A DNA stretch of 16,376 bases from Rickettsiales bacterium (GCA_031266615.1 JAISAR010000110.1:1-16376); one strand, 5' to 3'; counted from the first letter of the stretch, positions 7,385 through 14,361 are shown. Notes: generated by a model from the letters alone, not told the origin. Numbers and translations are program-made.

Positions 7385-7417
7385 ACTATACTATAAATCT
7401 ATACTATTGTCAATAGT
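7385..7417 (-). promoter_or_regulatory. Near-consensus sigma-70 promoter with overlapping palindrome, lipase gene
   Basis: On the minus strand TTGACA (perfect, 7408-7413) is separated by 17 bp from TATAGT (5 of 6, 7385-7390), giving a leader of about 30 nt. The -35 box sits inside the palindrome ACTATTG-T-CAATAGT (7403-7417). CTATACTAT repeats directly at 7386-7394 and 7399-7407. The arrangement suggests a regulated promoter, with a repressor or activator site over the -35. Confidence 0.7.
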
Positions 7418-7724
7418 TATTTTTAATATTTTAATAAATGTTAAAAAATTTTACAGAAGCTTTTTATTCTTAACTATATTTATTATTTTATCATGGAAAA
7501 ATTTTACTTCCGTGGAGTGAGCAGTAGAGTTATAATGCGGGCAACAGGCAAACCTCTGTGCTAAGTTTTAGTTAATATGCACGCTAGGGATATTAAAAAA
7601 GTTGTTCTTAAGATGTTGCATTTTACTTTTGTTTCAGCTATAAGGTTGCTTTAAGTTGAACTTTCAACATTTTTGTACTATTTACGTTTAAGATAATGAT
7701 TTTGAAATTTTTTGGGGGCACTTC
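7418..7724. other. Upstream region of the 833-residue surface protein
   Basis: This roughly 300-bp stretch has no gene I can support. A perfect TATAAT lies at 7531-7536 but has no good -35. GTTGAA-CT-TTCAAC (7655-7668) is a 6-bp inverted repeat and possible operator. A GATAAT -10-like box lies at 7692-7697, about 30 nt before the ATG, also without a clear -35. GGGGG at 7714-7718, six nt before ATG 7725, is the only purine-rich ribosome-binding candidate. Confidence 0.35.
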
Positions 7725-10226
7725 ATGAAACAATCTACCTATACTAGAACTGCTCTAGCTTCTTTATTGACTTTATGTTCTTTCGGCGGTTTTGCTGCTG
7801 ACTTTTCTGATGAGGGTATAAAAAAGCAAGAGAGCGCAGTAACTTCTGGAAAAATGGAAGTTATGAAAACATCAAATAAAAAACTAAAAGAGAAAATGGA
7901 CAGGATATGTAATGCTGATCCAAAAAAGAAAGCTGAAGAGCTTAAGAAAAAAGAGGAACTGAAGCTAGCGGCTGAGAAAAAGAAAAAAGAGGAAGCAAAG
8001 CTAGCAGCCGACAAGAAAAAAGAGGAGGCAAAACTAGCAAATGAGAAAAAAGCAAAAACTCTCAATGTTAAGAACTCTAATATAGAAAGTTCAAAAACTA
8101 AGAGTACTAAAACTCAGAAAGCTAAAATTGAGGCTAAAGCTGTTAACAAAAACATAGAGGAAAAAGGTAAGGCAAGTCCTGTTGTTTCAGTTGGCGGTGT
8201 TGATATTATCGATACCAACCAAGGAGCAAGTGGTTTGAGAATCACTTTCGGTGGTGTTGTTGATGCTCAAGGTTATGGTAAAGCAGGGCCAAGCGGCGAA
8301 GATTATAAACGCTATAACATTAAGGCAGGCAAATCTGTGGAGTATTATAAAATTGAGCCTGATAAAATAAAAGGGGCAAATCCATTATTTCCTGGAGGAA
8401 TAGGAAATATCGGTGATTATAGTGAAAGCATGGGTATGATTGCAGATGCGATATTGCACTTAAGAGCTGAAAACAAAAATGAAGATTTAGGTCTTCTCTA
8501 TGGTGCTGATGTGCAATTCCACGTTCCAGTTACTGAGGGCAAAGGAGCTTCACAAGGTGTGAATGCTGCAAGAGGCAGAAGTGCACATGTGTTTTTGAAT
8601 TCAAAATATGGTGACTTAAAACTTGGTTATCAATTTGGTCCTGAGGCTCTAATGAGACTTGATGCGACAAGAATTGCAACTGTTGACGGAGCTGCAGATA
8701 GTGACTGGTTCAGAAAAGTGAACTTAGAAGGAAGTGCTGCAACGTTCCCATTTTATGTAACACCACGTCTTTACACTGAAAGCTTTTCAAGTGAAAGCGA
8801 AAGGCTCTCCTTCCGCATGGCTGGAAAGTATAACAAAGGCGTTATGACTACACTGCCGTTTAGAATTGCTTACTACTCACCAAGTTACATGGGTGCAAGG
8901 TTTGGCATCAGCTACTCACCTCGCTATGAAAGTAGTTTGTTTAGTGTGAGTGATAATATGAATGCTAATCCTTTTAAAGAGGAAATTGATAATATTACCA
9001 GTGCATTTGTAGAAAATGGGAAGTTAAAGCTTAATCCTATTACTGTAGGCGGTAAAAACTATGACATAGTGAATGCTGATGCTGTTCAGGGTATAATTAC
9101 TGCAGCTAAAAGTAAGTCTTCAGATTCTTTAACTATTGCTGACACTAATGCTGTTACAGCAGCTGAGAAAGAGAAAATTATAAAAGAGGTGTTTGCAGTT
9201 GTTAATCCAAAAATTGCAAACCCAGATTTTGCTAATGCTGACGACGTTAAGAATATAAAAAGTAAATATGAAGTTACTACTATTACAGACATTGAAGGTG
9301 TGGCCAAGGTAACTAAACCAGCTAATGAGGGGGATTTTGTAACAAAAATTAAAGGTAACAATGCTTTCTTTACTGGTGATACCGGAAGTGAAAGTTACAC
9401 TGCTGCAAACATTGCAACTGCAGTAAATGCCTTACTAAAGCCTAAAGATAAAGCAAATGTTAAATCAGAAGTTGAAAAAGCGTTCCTCAGCAAGGTTGTA
9501 AATAAGACGCTATATGAAGGTACAGCGGATTCGGCCATCAGGCACGTCGGTCCAGATTATGAGCACATAATAAGTGCTGGTGCGTCATATGAATATGACT
9601 TTGACAAAAATAATATAAAAGTCAAAACTTCTGTGGTTGGTGAATATGGTAAGGCAAAGGAACCAAATAAAGATAAGCATCTTTATAAGGAATTTGTGGA
9701 ATACAACGACCTGATGGGCGTTAACTTTGGTGTCAGCGCTGACTATAAGATCAATGAAGATCAGGGCGTAAAACTTGCTGCCTCTTTTGCATATTTGGGC
9801 AAATCTGGTCAACCGAAGATTATTAAAGAGCTAGAAGAGGTTAGTGGTAAGCTAGAATACAAGGAGCTTCCTAAGGCTGACAAAAGAATGGAAGGACTGG
9901 GGGCTCAGTTTGATGGAGATGATAAAAACACCATGTATTGGACTGCAGGTGCTGGTTATCAATATGAGAGCTTCTACACAAGCTTGACGTACTTTGGTAG
10001 TAAAATGAGTGATGGAGATAAGCTTCATGACGTTGCACTTGGTGTTCAATATGATCTCTCTCCTGCTTGCAGTAAGAGCAAATTTGTTCCTTATGCAGCC
10101 CTTCATTACTTTATGACTGACGAGAAGCAAGCTGACAGTTATAAGATTACAAAAAAGGGTAGTAACGAAGCAGCACCTTCTAACCAAGGGGTTCTCTTCC
10201 TCACTGGCGTGAAGTTTTCTTTCTAG
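7725..10226 (+). CDS. Large porin-like surface protein with Lys-rich segment and loop insertion
   Basis: This 833-residue outer-membrane protein has a signal peptide (residues 1-24/25, ...SFGGFA|AD). Next comes a highly charged helical or coiled-coil segment (about 48-112) built from imperfect KKKEEAKLAAD-type repeats, and a Lys/Ser/Thr linker to about 150. The rest is porin-like. GLRITFGGVVDAQGYG (170-185) opens the barrel. HVFLNSKYGDLKLGYQ resembles the porin L2 strand region. The chain ends in FLTGVKFSF with a C-terminal Phe. Between the strands GISYSPRYES and HIISAGASYEY lies an insertion of about 190 residues (roughly 410-605), which is soluble-looking and rich in Lys, Ala, Asn and Asp. 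The paralogue at 3656-4831 has only a short turn there. The Lys-rich segment could span the periplasm or bind envelope polymer. A hairpin terminator follows at once, so the gene is probably monocistronic. Confidence 0.88.
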   Translation: MKQSTYTRTALASLLTLCSFGGFAADFSDEGIKKQESAVTSGKMEVMKTSNKKLKEKMDRICNADPKKKAEELKKKEELKLAAEKKKKEEAKLAADKKKEEAKLANEKKAKTLNVKNSNIESSKTKSTKTQKAKIEAKAVNKNIEEKGKASPVVSVGGVDIIDTNQGASGLRITFGGVVDAQGYGKAGPSGEDYKRYNIKAGKSVEYYKIEPDKIKGANPLFPGGIGNIGDYSESMGMIADAILHLRAENKNEDLGLLYGADVQFHVPVTEGKGASQGVNAARGRSAHVFLNSKYGDLKLGYQFGPEALMRLDATRIATVDGAADSDWFRKVNLEGSAATFPFYVTPRLYTESFSSESERLSFRMAGKYNKGVMTTLPFRIAYYSPSYMGARFGISYSPRYESSLFSVSDNMNANPFKEEIDNITSAFVENGKLKLNPITVGGKNYDIVNADAVQGIITAAKSKSSDSLTIADTNAVTAAEKEKIIKEVFAVVNPKIANPDFANADDVKNIKSKYEVTTITDIEGVAKVTKPANEGDFVTKIKGNNAFFTGDTGSESYTAANIATAVNALLKPKDKANVKSEVEKAFLSKVVNKTLYEGTADSAIRHVGPDYEHIISAGASYEYDFDKNNIKVKTSVVGEYGKAKEPNKDKHLYKEFVEYNDLMGVNFGVSADYKINEDQGVKLAASFAYLGKSGQPKIIKELEEVSGKLEYKELPKADKRMEGLGAQFDGDDKNTMYWTAGAGYQYESFYTSLTYFGSKMSDGDKLHDVALGVQYDLSPACSKSKFVPYAALHYFMTDEKQADSYKITKKGSNEAAPSNQGVLFLTGVKFSF
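7938..8058 (+). repeat. Internal repeats coding the KKKEEAKLAAD segment
   Basis: Three imperfect in-frame copies of about 33-36 bp encode KKKEELKLAAE (74-84), KKKKEEAKLAAD (85-96) and KKKEEAKLANE (97-107). Copy number may vary between strains by slippage. The antisense frame here is open only because of this composition. Confidence 0.7.
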
Positions 10227-10235
10227 TTGGCTAAT

Positions 10236-10263
10236 AATACACACCACATCTGTGGTGTGTATT
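10236..10263 (+). terminator. Hairpin terminator after the large surface protein
   Basis: AATACACACCACA (10236-10248) and TGTGGTGTGTATT (10251-10263) form a perfect 13-bp stem with a 2-nt loop, starting 9 nt after the stop codon. There is no classic U-tract beyond the closing ATT. The position makes termination or 3'-end stabilisation the best reading. Confidence 0.7.
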
Positions 10264-10292
10264 CACCTCCAGGTAGCGCTTTCAAAATTATT

Positions 10293-10325
10293 TATATTGA
10301 AAAAATTTTCAATATATGGTATAAT
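10293..10325 (+). promoter_or_regulatory. Toxin-antitoxin promoter with overlapping palindromic operator
   Basis: TTGAAA (5 of 6, 10297-10302), a 17-bp spacer and TATAAT (perfect, 10320-10325) make a near-consensus promoter 25 nt before the antitoxin ATG. The palindrome TATATTGAAAA-AA-TTTTCAATATA (10293-10316) covers the -35 and most of the spacer. Type II antitoxin-toxin complexes usually repress their own operon through such a site. Confidence 0.75.
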
Positions 10326-10350
10326 GGGTTAAATTAGTGGTAGCGATATC

Positions 10351-10575
10351 ATGGATATAACAGTAAATCTTGATGGAGAATTTAAGAAAATAACACAGTC
10401 CCGTTCCATATTACAAAATCGTTCTGTACCGCAACAAATCGCACACTGGGCTAAAGTTGGTCAAATCGTTGAAGACAATCCTGAGTTGAGCTATAACACC
10501 ATTAAAGAAATCCTTTCAGGTATTGAGGATGCTAAGTCAGGTGATGTTGAGGAGTATAAGCCTACAAAACTTTGA
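10351..10575 (+). CDS. ParD-like antitoxin of a type II toxin-antitoxin system
   Basis: This 74-residue protein matches the ParD-like antitoxin pattern: an N-terminal strand, then SRSILQNRSVPQQIAHWAKVG (17-37), then helices VEDNPELSYNTIKEILSG and a polar C-terminal tail ending EEYKPTKL. In such families the N-terminal half binds DNA and the tail wraps the toxin. Its TGA (10573-10575) overlaps the TTG start of the downstream toxin gene (10572), which supports translational coupling. A palindrome over the -35 box suggests autoregulation. No strong Shine-Dalgarno is visible before ATG 10351. The family call comes from motif memory and gene order, so the exact subfamily is not certain. Confidence 0.85.
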   Translation: MDITVNLDGEFKKITQSRSILQNRSVPQQIAHWAKVGQIVEDNPELSYNTIKEILSGIEDAKSGDVEEYKPTKL

Positions 10576-10850
10576 AGATTCTTCTTACCAATACTTTTAA
10601 GCGGTCAATGAGGAAACTGCATAATAATCAACTACCCAAACTTGATGAAGCTATCAAGCAAATTCAAGATAATCCATATATCGGAGAGCTAAAGTCAGGC
10701 GACCTTGCGGGTGTTCGTGTGTACAAATTTTCTATTTTTAATCAACTTACCTTATTAGCTTATTTTTATAACGAACAAAATAACGAGTTAACACTGCTTG
10801 CGCTTGCTCCACACGAAAATTTTTATAGAGATCTGAAGAAGCAAGTATAG
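10572..10850 (+). CDS. RelE/ParE superfamily toxin
   Basis: This 92-residue protein has the order expected of the RelE/ParE fold: an N-terminal strand MKILLTNTFKRSMRKL, helices LPKLDEAIKQIQDNP (21-35), a central sheet GVRVYKFSIFNQLTLLAYFYNEQNNELTLLAL, and a C-terminal HENFYRDLKKQV. Relatives either cleave ribosome-bound mRNA (RelE) or poison gyrase (ParE); which one applies cannot be told here. The TTG start is chosen because it overlaps the antitoxin stop by 4 nt (TTGA). The next in-frame ATG (10608) would remove the first strand. No frameshift or truncation is visible, so the module appears intact. Confidence 0.87.
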   Translation: MKILLTNTFKRSMRKLHNNQLPKLDEAIKQIQDNPYIGELKSGDLAGVRVYKFSIFNQLTLLAYFYNEQNNELTLLALAPHENFYRDLKKQV

Positions 10851-10897
10851 CCATAGGTAAGGCAATTACTGCAGTCATTTTTTTACCATTGTATTTT

Positions 10898-10903
10898 AGG
10901 AGG
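10898..10903 (+). promoter_or_regulatory. Full-consensus Shine-Dalgarno before the DUF2163 gene
   Basis: AGGAGG lies 5 nt before ATG 10909. It is the strongest ribosome-binding site in the window, where most genes have weak or no Shine-Dalgarno, and it fixes the start codon. Confidence 0.8.
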
Positions 10904-10908
10904 TTTTT

Positions 10909-11739
10909 ATGCAAACCACATTAAAAAATCATTTAGCTGGAGAGTTACTTACCATTGCTACGTGCTGGAAATTAACGCTTGCAGGTGGAAAAGTAATAGG
11001 ATTTACTGATTACGATGAGGATTTGAGTATTGATAACATACTCTATAAATCTTCAAGTGGATTTACAGCCAGTAGCATAATATTAAACAGCGACTTAAAG
11101 ACTGATAGTCTGGAAATTGAGGGAATATTAAATAGCGATGACATTAGAGAAGAAGATGTCTTGTCGGGAAAGTACGACTTTGCAAACATTGAGATATTTC
11201 TTGTGAATTACAAGGATTTGAGCCAGGGAATGATGAATCTGCACTTGGGAACTTTCGGTAAAATAACATTAAATAGTGGAAGGTTTATCGTTGAAATTAG
11301 AGGGCTCGCAACAAAGCTTGAGAGGAGCATAGCAGAATTATATTCCCCTGTATGCAGAGCACAATTTTGCGATGGTAGGTGTAAAGCCGATGCTAAAAAG
11401 TTCAGTAAAATAGGCACGATTACTAAAGTAATAGATGAAAGAAGATTTGAAGATACTAATTTAACAGAGAGCGATGGATATTATAAGCACGGGGTAGTGA
11501 AGTTCTTTGATTCAGCAACACACACAGCATTTAAAGGAGTAGTGAAGGAACACAGAAATAAAGTAGTCACATTGTTTATTTCGCCTCCATATCAAATTTC
11601 TGCTGGGGATAAATATTCGATACTTGCAGGTTGCGATAAAACATTTTCAACTTGTAAAAACAAATTCCACAATACTGTAAATTTCCGTGGTGAACCCTAC
11701 GTACCTGGTTTTGAACTTGCTCAGCAGCACAATTTTTAA
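10909..11739 (+). CDS. DUF2163 / phage BR0599 family tail (GTA hub-like) protein
   Basis: This 276-residue protein follows the DUF2163 plus BR0599 C-terminal domain layout known from tailed phages and from the hub protein of the Rhodobacter gene transfer agent. The N-terminal domain (about 10-140) includes CWKLTLAGGKVIGFTDYDEDLSI. A Cys-rich C-terminal domain has Cys149, Cys154, Cys158, Cys242 and Cys249, with PVCRAQFCDGRCKAD and GCDKTFSTCKNKFHNTVNFRG. Phage lambda gpL has an iron-sulfur cluster in the equivalent region, so cluster binding is plausible here. The gene has an excellent ribosome-binding site and is full length. No other tail genes lie next to it: a toxin gene is upstream and tRNA-Ser downstream. 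It is probably a relic, or a dispersed part of an ancestral GTA. Confidence 0.9.
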   Translation: MQTTLKNHLAGELLTIATCWKLTLAGGKVIGFTDYDEDLSIDNILYKSSSGFTASSIILNSDLKTDSLEIEGILNSDDIREEDVLSGKYDFANIEIFLVNYKDLSQGMMNLHLGTFGKITLNSGRFIVEIRGLATKLERSIAELYSPVCRAQFCDGRCKADAKKFSKIGTITKVIDERRFEDTNLTESDGYYKHGVVKFFDSATHTAFKGVVKEHRNKVVTLFISPPYQISAGDKYSILAGCDKTFSTCKNKFHNTVNFRGEPYVPGFELAQQHNF

Positions 11740-11753
11740 TATTATAAGTATGT

Positions 11754-11840
11754 GGAAAGGTGGCTGAGCGGTCTAAAGCACACGCTTGGAAAGCGTGCAC
11801 ATATGAAAATATGTCGGGGGTTCGAATCCCCCCTTTTCCG
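11754..11840 (+). tRNA. tRNA-Ser (anticodon GGA)
   Basis: This is an 87-nt class II tRNA. The acceptor stem is GGAAAGG (11754-11760) with CTTTTCC (11833-11839) and discriminator G11840. The anticodon stem CACGC/GCGTG (11781-11785 and 11793-11797) encloses TTGGAAA, with anticodon GGA at 11788-11790. The long variable arm is ACATAT-GAAA-ATATGT (11799-11814). The T arm is GGGGG-TTCGAAT-CCCCC. It reads UCC/UCU codons. CCA is not encoded. A -10-like TATAAG lies at 11743-11748, close upstream. Confidence 0.98.
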
Positions 11841-11866
11841 TGTCGTATGCATACGAGAACAAAAAC

Positions 11867-12496
11867 ATGAAAAACATAATGCTAATTGGTGGTGGAGTTG
11901 GAAATGCAGTATTGTTTTCAATAGGAAAGGCCTGTCTTGAAAATAATAATAAGGTTCTATACTTTGCTGGCTATAGAAAATTAAATGATGTATTTAAACA
12001 AGCATTGATAGAACGTGCATCAAGTGTGGTAGTTTGGGCATGCGAGGAAGGATTAATAAAAACAAGCAGAGATCAAGACAAATCCTTTCATGGTAATATG
12101 GTTGATGCAATAATCTCTTATCAAAGGGGAATATTAGGCGATACCACGATTAATTTAGATGCTATAGACAAAATTATTACTATTGGTTCTGATAAAATGA
12201 TGAAAGCTGTAAATGAAGCGAGAAAAACGATCTTAAGGCCATATCTGAAATCAGGCCACATGGCAATATCGTCAGTTAATTCGCCTATGCAGTGTATGAT
12301 GAAAGAAATCTGCGCTCAGTGTGTGCAGCGGCATATCAATACGAAAACTGGAGAAGAGAGTTATGTGTATAGTTGCAGCAATCAAGACCAGGATATGGAG
12401 CTTGTTGACTTTGATTTTCTAAGTGAGCGCTTGAAACAAAATAGTTTACAAGAAAAACTCACTGCAAAATGGATAGACCATGTTCAAAGATATTAA
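11867..12496 (+). CDS. PyrK-like NAD-binding / Fe-S protein lacking the FAD domain
   Basis: This 209-residue protein resembles the C-terminal two thirds of ferredoxin-reductase-type electron transfer subunits (PyrK, sulfide dehydrogenase, NfnA). MLIGGGVGNAVLFSIGKAC (5-23) matches the start of the NAD-binding domain, and IITIGSDKMMKAV (103-115) its later G-x-x-x-M segment. The four cysteines 143, 149, 152 and 170 have a C-x5-C-x2-C-x17-C spacing close to the PyrK [2Fe-2S] motif. The usual N-terminal FAD-binding barrel of about 90-100 residues is absent; the tRNA-Ser gene lies where it would be encoded. ATG 11867 is chosen over a GTG at 11840 that would overlap the tRNA. The 3' end overlaps the folate cyclo-ligase gene by 17 nt. 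Its partner and reaction are unknown. Confidence 0.75.
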   Translation: MKNIMLIGGGVGNAVLFSIGKACLENNNKVLYFAGYRKLNDVFKQALIERASSVVVWACEEGLIKTSRDQDKSFHGNMVDAIISYQRGILGDTTINLDAIDKIITIGSDKMMKAVNEARKTILRPYLKSGHMAISSVNSPMQCMMKEICAQCVQRHINTKTGEESYVYSCSNQDQDMELVDFDFLSERLKQNSLQEKLTAKWIDHVQRY

Positions 12497-12998
12497 ACAA
12501 CAAAAAAAGGAAATAAGAGAGAAATATAGGGCTATAAGAAAAAATATTGATGAGAGCTACGCAGCAAATTCTCTCGTTAATCTCTTCAATCAGAACTTAA
12601 GTTACGTTAAAGGCAAAACAATTGCAGCTTATATTCCAATTGATGGGGAAATAAATGTTATACCTTTGATGCATAATTTGCTCAATTTAGGCTATAAAGT
12701 GGCAATTCCCGATGAAAACAAGCCACTAAGGTTTAAGGAATGGAATAAAACAGGTGAAGATATAATTCCCGATACGATTATCACTCCAATCATTGCTTTT
12801 GATGATCATCTTAATAGATTGGGTTTTGGTGGTGGTTGGTATGATGTTGCAATAAAAGAATTGCGACCACTTGGCAAAATATTTATAGGTGTAGCTTATG
12901 AAAAACAATATTGCAAAAATCTGCCAATAGAAGAACACGATCAAAAATTGGATATTATAATCACTGAAATGTGTGTTAGGTGTAGGGAGAAGCTATAA
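12480..12998 (+). CDS. 5-formyltetrahydrofolate cyclo-ligase (MTHFS)
   Basis: This 172-residue cytosolic enzyme makes 5,10-methenyl-THF from 5-formyl-THF with ATP, returning the storage form of folate to one-carbon metabolism. Landmarks are a basic N-terminal helix (KQQKKEIREKYRAIRK), the substrate loop AAYIPIDGEIN (49-59), TPIIAFDDHLNRLGFGGGWYD (102-122), which carries the RLG(Y/F)GGG(Y/W)YD signature, and the C-terminal EEHDQKLDIIITE (151-163). Length is at the short end for the family. ATG 12480 lies inside the preceding gene (17-nt overlap), so the pair is probably translated from one mRNA. The TAA (12996-12998) overlaps the convergent fic stop codon by 6 bp. Confidence 0.93.
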   Translation: MFKDIKQQKKEIREKYRAIRKNIDESYAANSLVNLFNQNLSYVKGKTIAAYIPIDGEINVIPLMHNLLNLGYKVAIPDENKPLRFKEWNKTGEDIIPDTIITPIIAFDDHLNRLGFGGGWYDVAIKELRPLGKIFIGVAYEKQYCKNLPIEEHDQKLDIIITEMCVRCREKL

Positions 12999-14150
12999 CG
13001 TGCTATCAAAATTTCCTATAATCTTAGTGGGCTCTTCCAAAATATTCAAAATATCGGTTGCACAATAAACTCGATCTCTCTTTCCCTCAGAAGTTTGTGA
13101 AACAATGCCTAAATCTTCAAGTTTCATGACTGCCCTTTGGGCTGTTGTGAATGCAACACCTAAGTTTTCAACTATTCTCTTTATAGTAAAGTAAGGGTTT
13201 ACAGCTAAATATCTTATAATATCACTCGCAACTCCTTCGGTTTTAGAACTTTGCCAATCTGTAATTAAATTGTTAATTTGTTCTGCCCTCGATAATACGT
13301 CCAACGATTGCAACGCTACACCATTTAAGAAATAAGAGAACCAATCATGCCACGTACCTTTGCTGCTTATATTGTAAAGTTGTGTGTAGTACTCACTTTG
13401 CGTAGCTTCGAAAAATGCGCTTAGATATAACAAAGGCGATGATAATAACTTTCTTTCGATAAGGAGTAATGTTATGAGTAGACGTCCAATACGCCCATTG
13501 CCGTCCAAGAACGGGTGAATTGCCTCAAATTGATAATGACATAGAGCTATGTGTATGAGTGGGGGTAGTGTCCTGTCATGTAGAAACTTTTCAAAAGAGT
13601 ACAGGCAATCCGTCAACTCACCTGGTGTTGGTGGCACATATTTTGCTGAGTTTATTGTACACCCTGGAATTCCAATCCAGTTCTGCACGCGGCGAAATTC
13701 TCCTGGAGTTGCGTGAGAGCCTCTTACACCTTGCATAAGCTTTCCGTGAATTTCTTTAATCAACTGAAGCGACAGTGGAAGGGACTGTAAACGTTTGAGT
13801 CCATAATCAAGCGCTGATATATAATTGTGCACTTCTTGTAAATCATCGGAGTTGCGATCTACATTAGCACCTGCTTCTTGAGCCAAAACTTCACCAAGAG
13901 TTGCTTGAGTCCCCTCGATTTTACTTGAAAGGACTGCTTCACGTGCCATAAAGGGTCGCATGAAAAGATGAGGGTTAGGCAATTTAGCTCCTTCTTTGGA
14001 CAACATACCCAAAATATGATCTGCTCTGGAAAGACTATTGACTAAAGCATTTTTCCATTCAAATTTTGGTGGCAAGGGATTGGGTATAAATGCCTTATAA
14101 CCATCAAATGCACTAGTAACCTTACCTGATGGTGATTCTTTAATATCCAT
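12993..14150 (-). CDS. Fic family protein (class II) with C-terminal winged helix
   Basis: This 385-residue Fic-domain enzyme probably AMPylates a protein hydroxyl using ATP. The catalytic motif HPFLDGNGRIGR (212-223) is complete, with His212 and the phosphate-binding GNGR. The inhibitory motif SSKIEG (75-80), of (S/T)xxxE(G/N) form, lies N-terminal, so it is a class II, self-inhibited Fic protein. Residues about 305-371 form a winged helix: SDIIRYLAVNPYFTIKRIVENL, then AFTTAQRAVMKLEDLGIV. This suggests DNA binding and possible autoregulation. No signal peptide is seen. ATG 14150 follows GGAG at a spacing of 8-9 nt. The upstream spacer carries an unusual array of GAAAATAA motifs. The target may be bacterial or, if the protein is secreted, host. 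Confidence 0.94.
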   Translation of the reverse strand: MDIKESPSGKVTSAFDGYKAFIPNPLPPKFEWKNALVNSLSRADHILGMLSKEGAKLPNPHLFMRPFMAREAVLSSKIEGTQATLGEVLAQEAGANVDRNSDDLQEVHNYISALDYGLKRLQSLPLSLQLIKEIHGKLMQGVRGSHATPGEFRRVQNWIGIPGCTINSAKYVPPTPGELTDCLYSFEKFLHDRTLPPLIHIALCHYQFEAIHPFLDGNGRIGRLLITLLLIERKLLSSPLLYLSAFFEATQSEYYTQLYNISSKGTWHDWFSYFLNGVALQSLDVLSRAEQINNLITDWQSSKTEGVASDIIRYLAVNPYFTIKRIVENLGVAFTTAQRAVMKLEDLGIVSQTSEGKRDRVYCATDILNILEEPTKIIGNFDSTL

Positions 14151-14177
14151 TCATTCAACTCCAGCACACCATTTTTT

Positions 14178-14206
14178 ATAGTATATATTATTTTCAAAAA
14201 AGTAAA
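14178..14206 (-). promoter_or_regulatory. Candidate fic promoter
   Basis: On the minus strand TTTACT (4 of 6, 14201-14206), a 17-bp spacer and TACTAT (4 of 6, 14178-14183) form a weak promoter about 30 nt before the fic ATG. A TTATTTTC copy of the array motif (14188-14195) lies within its spacer. Confidence 0.35.
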
Positions 14207-14361
14207 AAATGAAAATAAGGCTTTATCTTATTAGCGTGGGTGAAAATAAAAAAACCTCTTATTTTCGATTCTGTATAAAAATGAAAATAAGGCTTTATCT
14301 TATTAGCGTGGATGAAAATAAGAAACCTCCTTATTTTCGATTTTTGCAAAAATGAAAATAA
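14188..14361. repeat. 72-bp-period array of GAAAATAA motifs upstream of fic
   Basis: Two 66-bp units (14205-14270 and 14277-14342) are more than 90% identical and start 72 bp apart; a decayed third begins at 14348. The octamer GAAAATAA occurs forward at 14211, 14242, 14283, 14314 and 14354, and reversed as TTATTTTC at 14188, 14259 and 14331. Spacings repeat as about 23, 31 and 17. In the second unit GAAAATAAGG and CCTTATTTTC can pair as a stem. No frame runs through the array, and it is too short and lacks spacers of the kind seen in CRISPR. It fits a multi-site operator or a duplicated palindromic element. The remainder of 14151-14500 holds no gene. Confidence 0.85.

Noticed and set aside
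7739..8065. Open minus-strand frame of 108 residues opposite the Lys-rich segment
   Set aside because: Lys codons read antisense as Phe and Leu, giving a low-complexity shadow; the plus-strand signal peptide and porin are clearly real.
9086..10247. Several minus-strand frames opposite the large porin
   Set aside because: They lack motifs and starts with ribosome-binding sites, and the plus-strand coding is continuous.
11754..11840. tRNA-Ser as an attachment site of a prophage containing the DUF2163 gene
   Set aside because: No integrase, and no duplicated tRNA 3' end that I could find within the window.
11840..11866. In-frame GTG at 11840 extending the PyrK-like gene into the tRNA-Ser end
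   Set aside because: It would begin on the tRNA discriminator base and add residues that match nothing; ATG 11867 starts right at the conserved domain.
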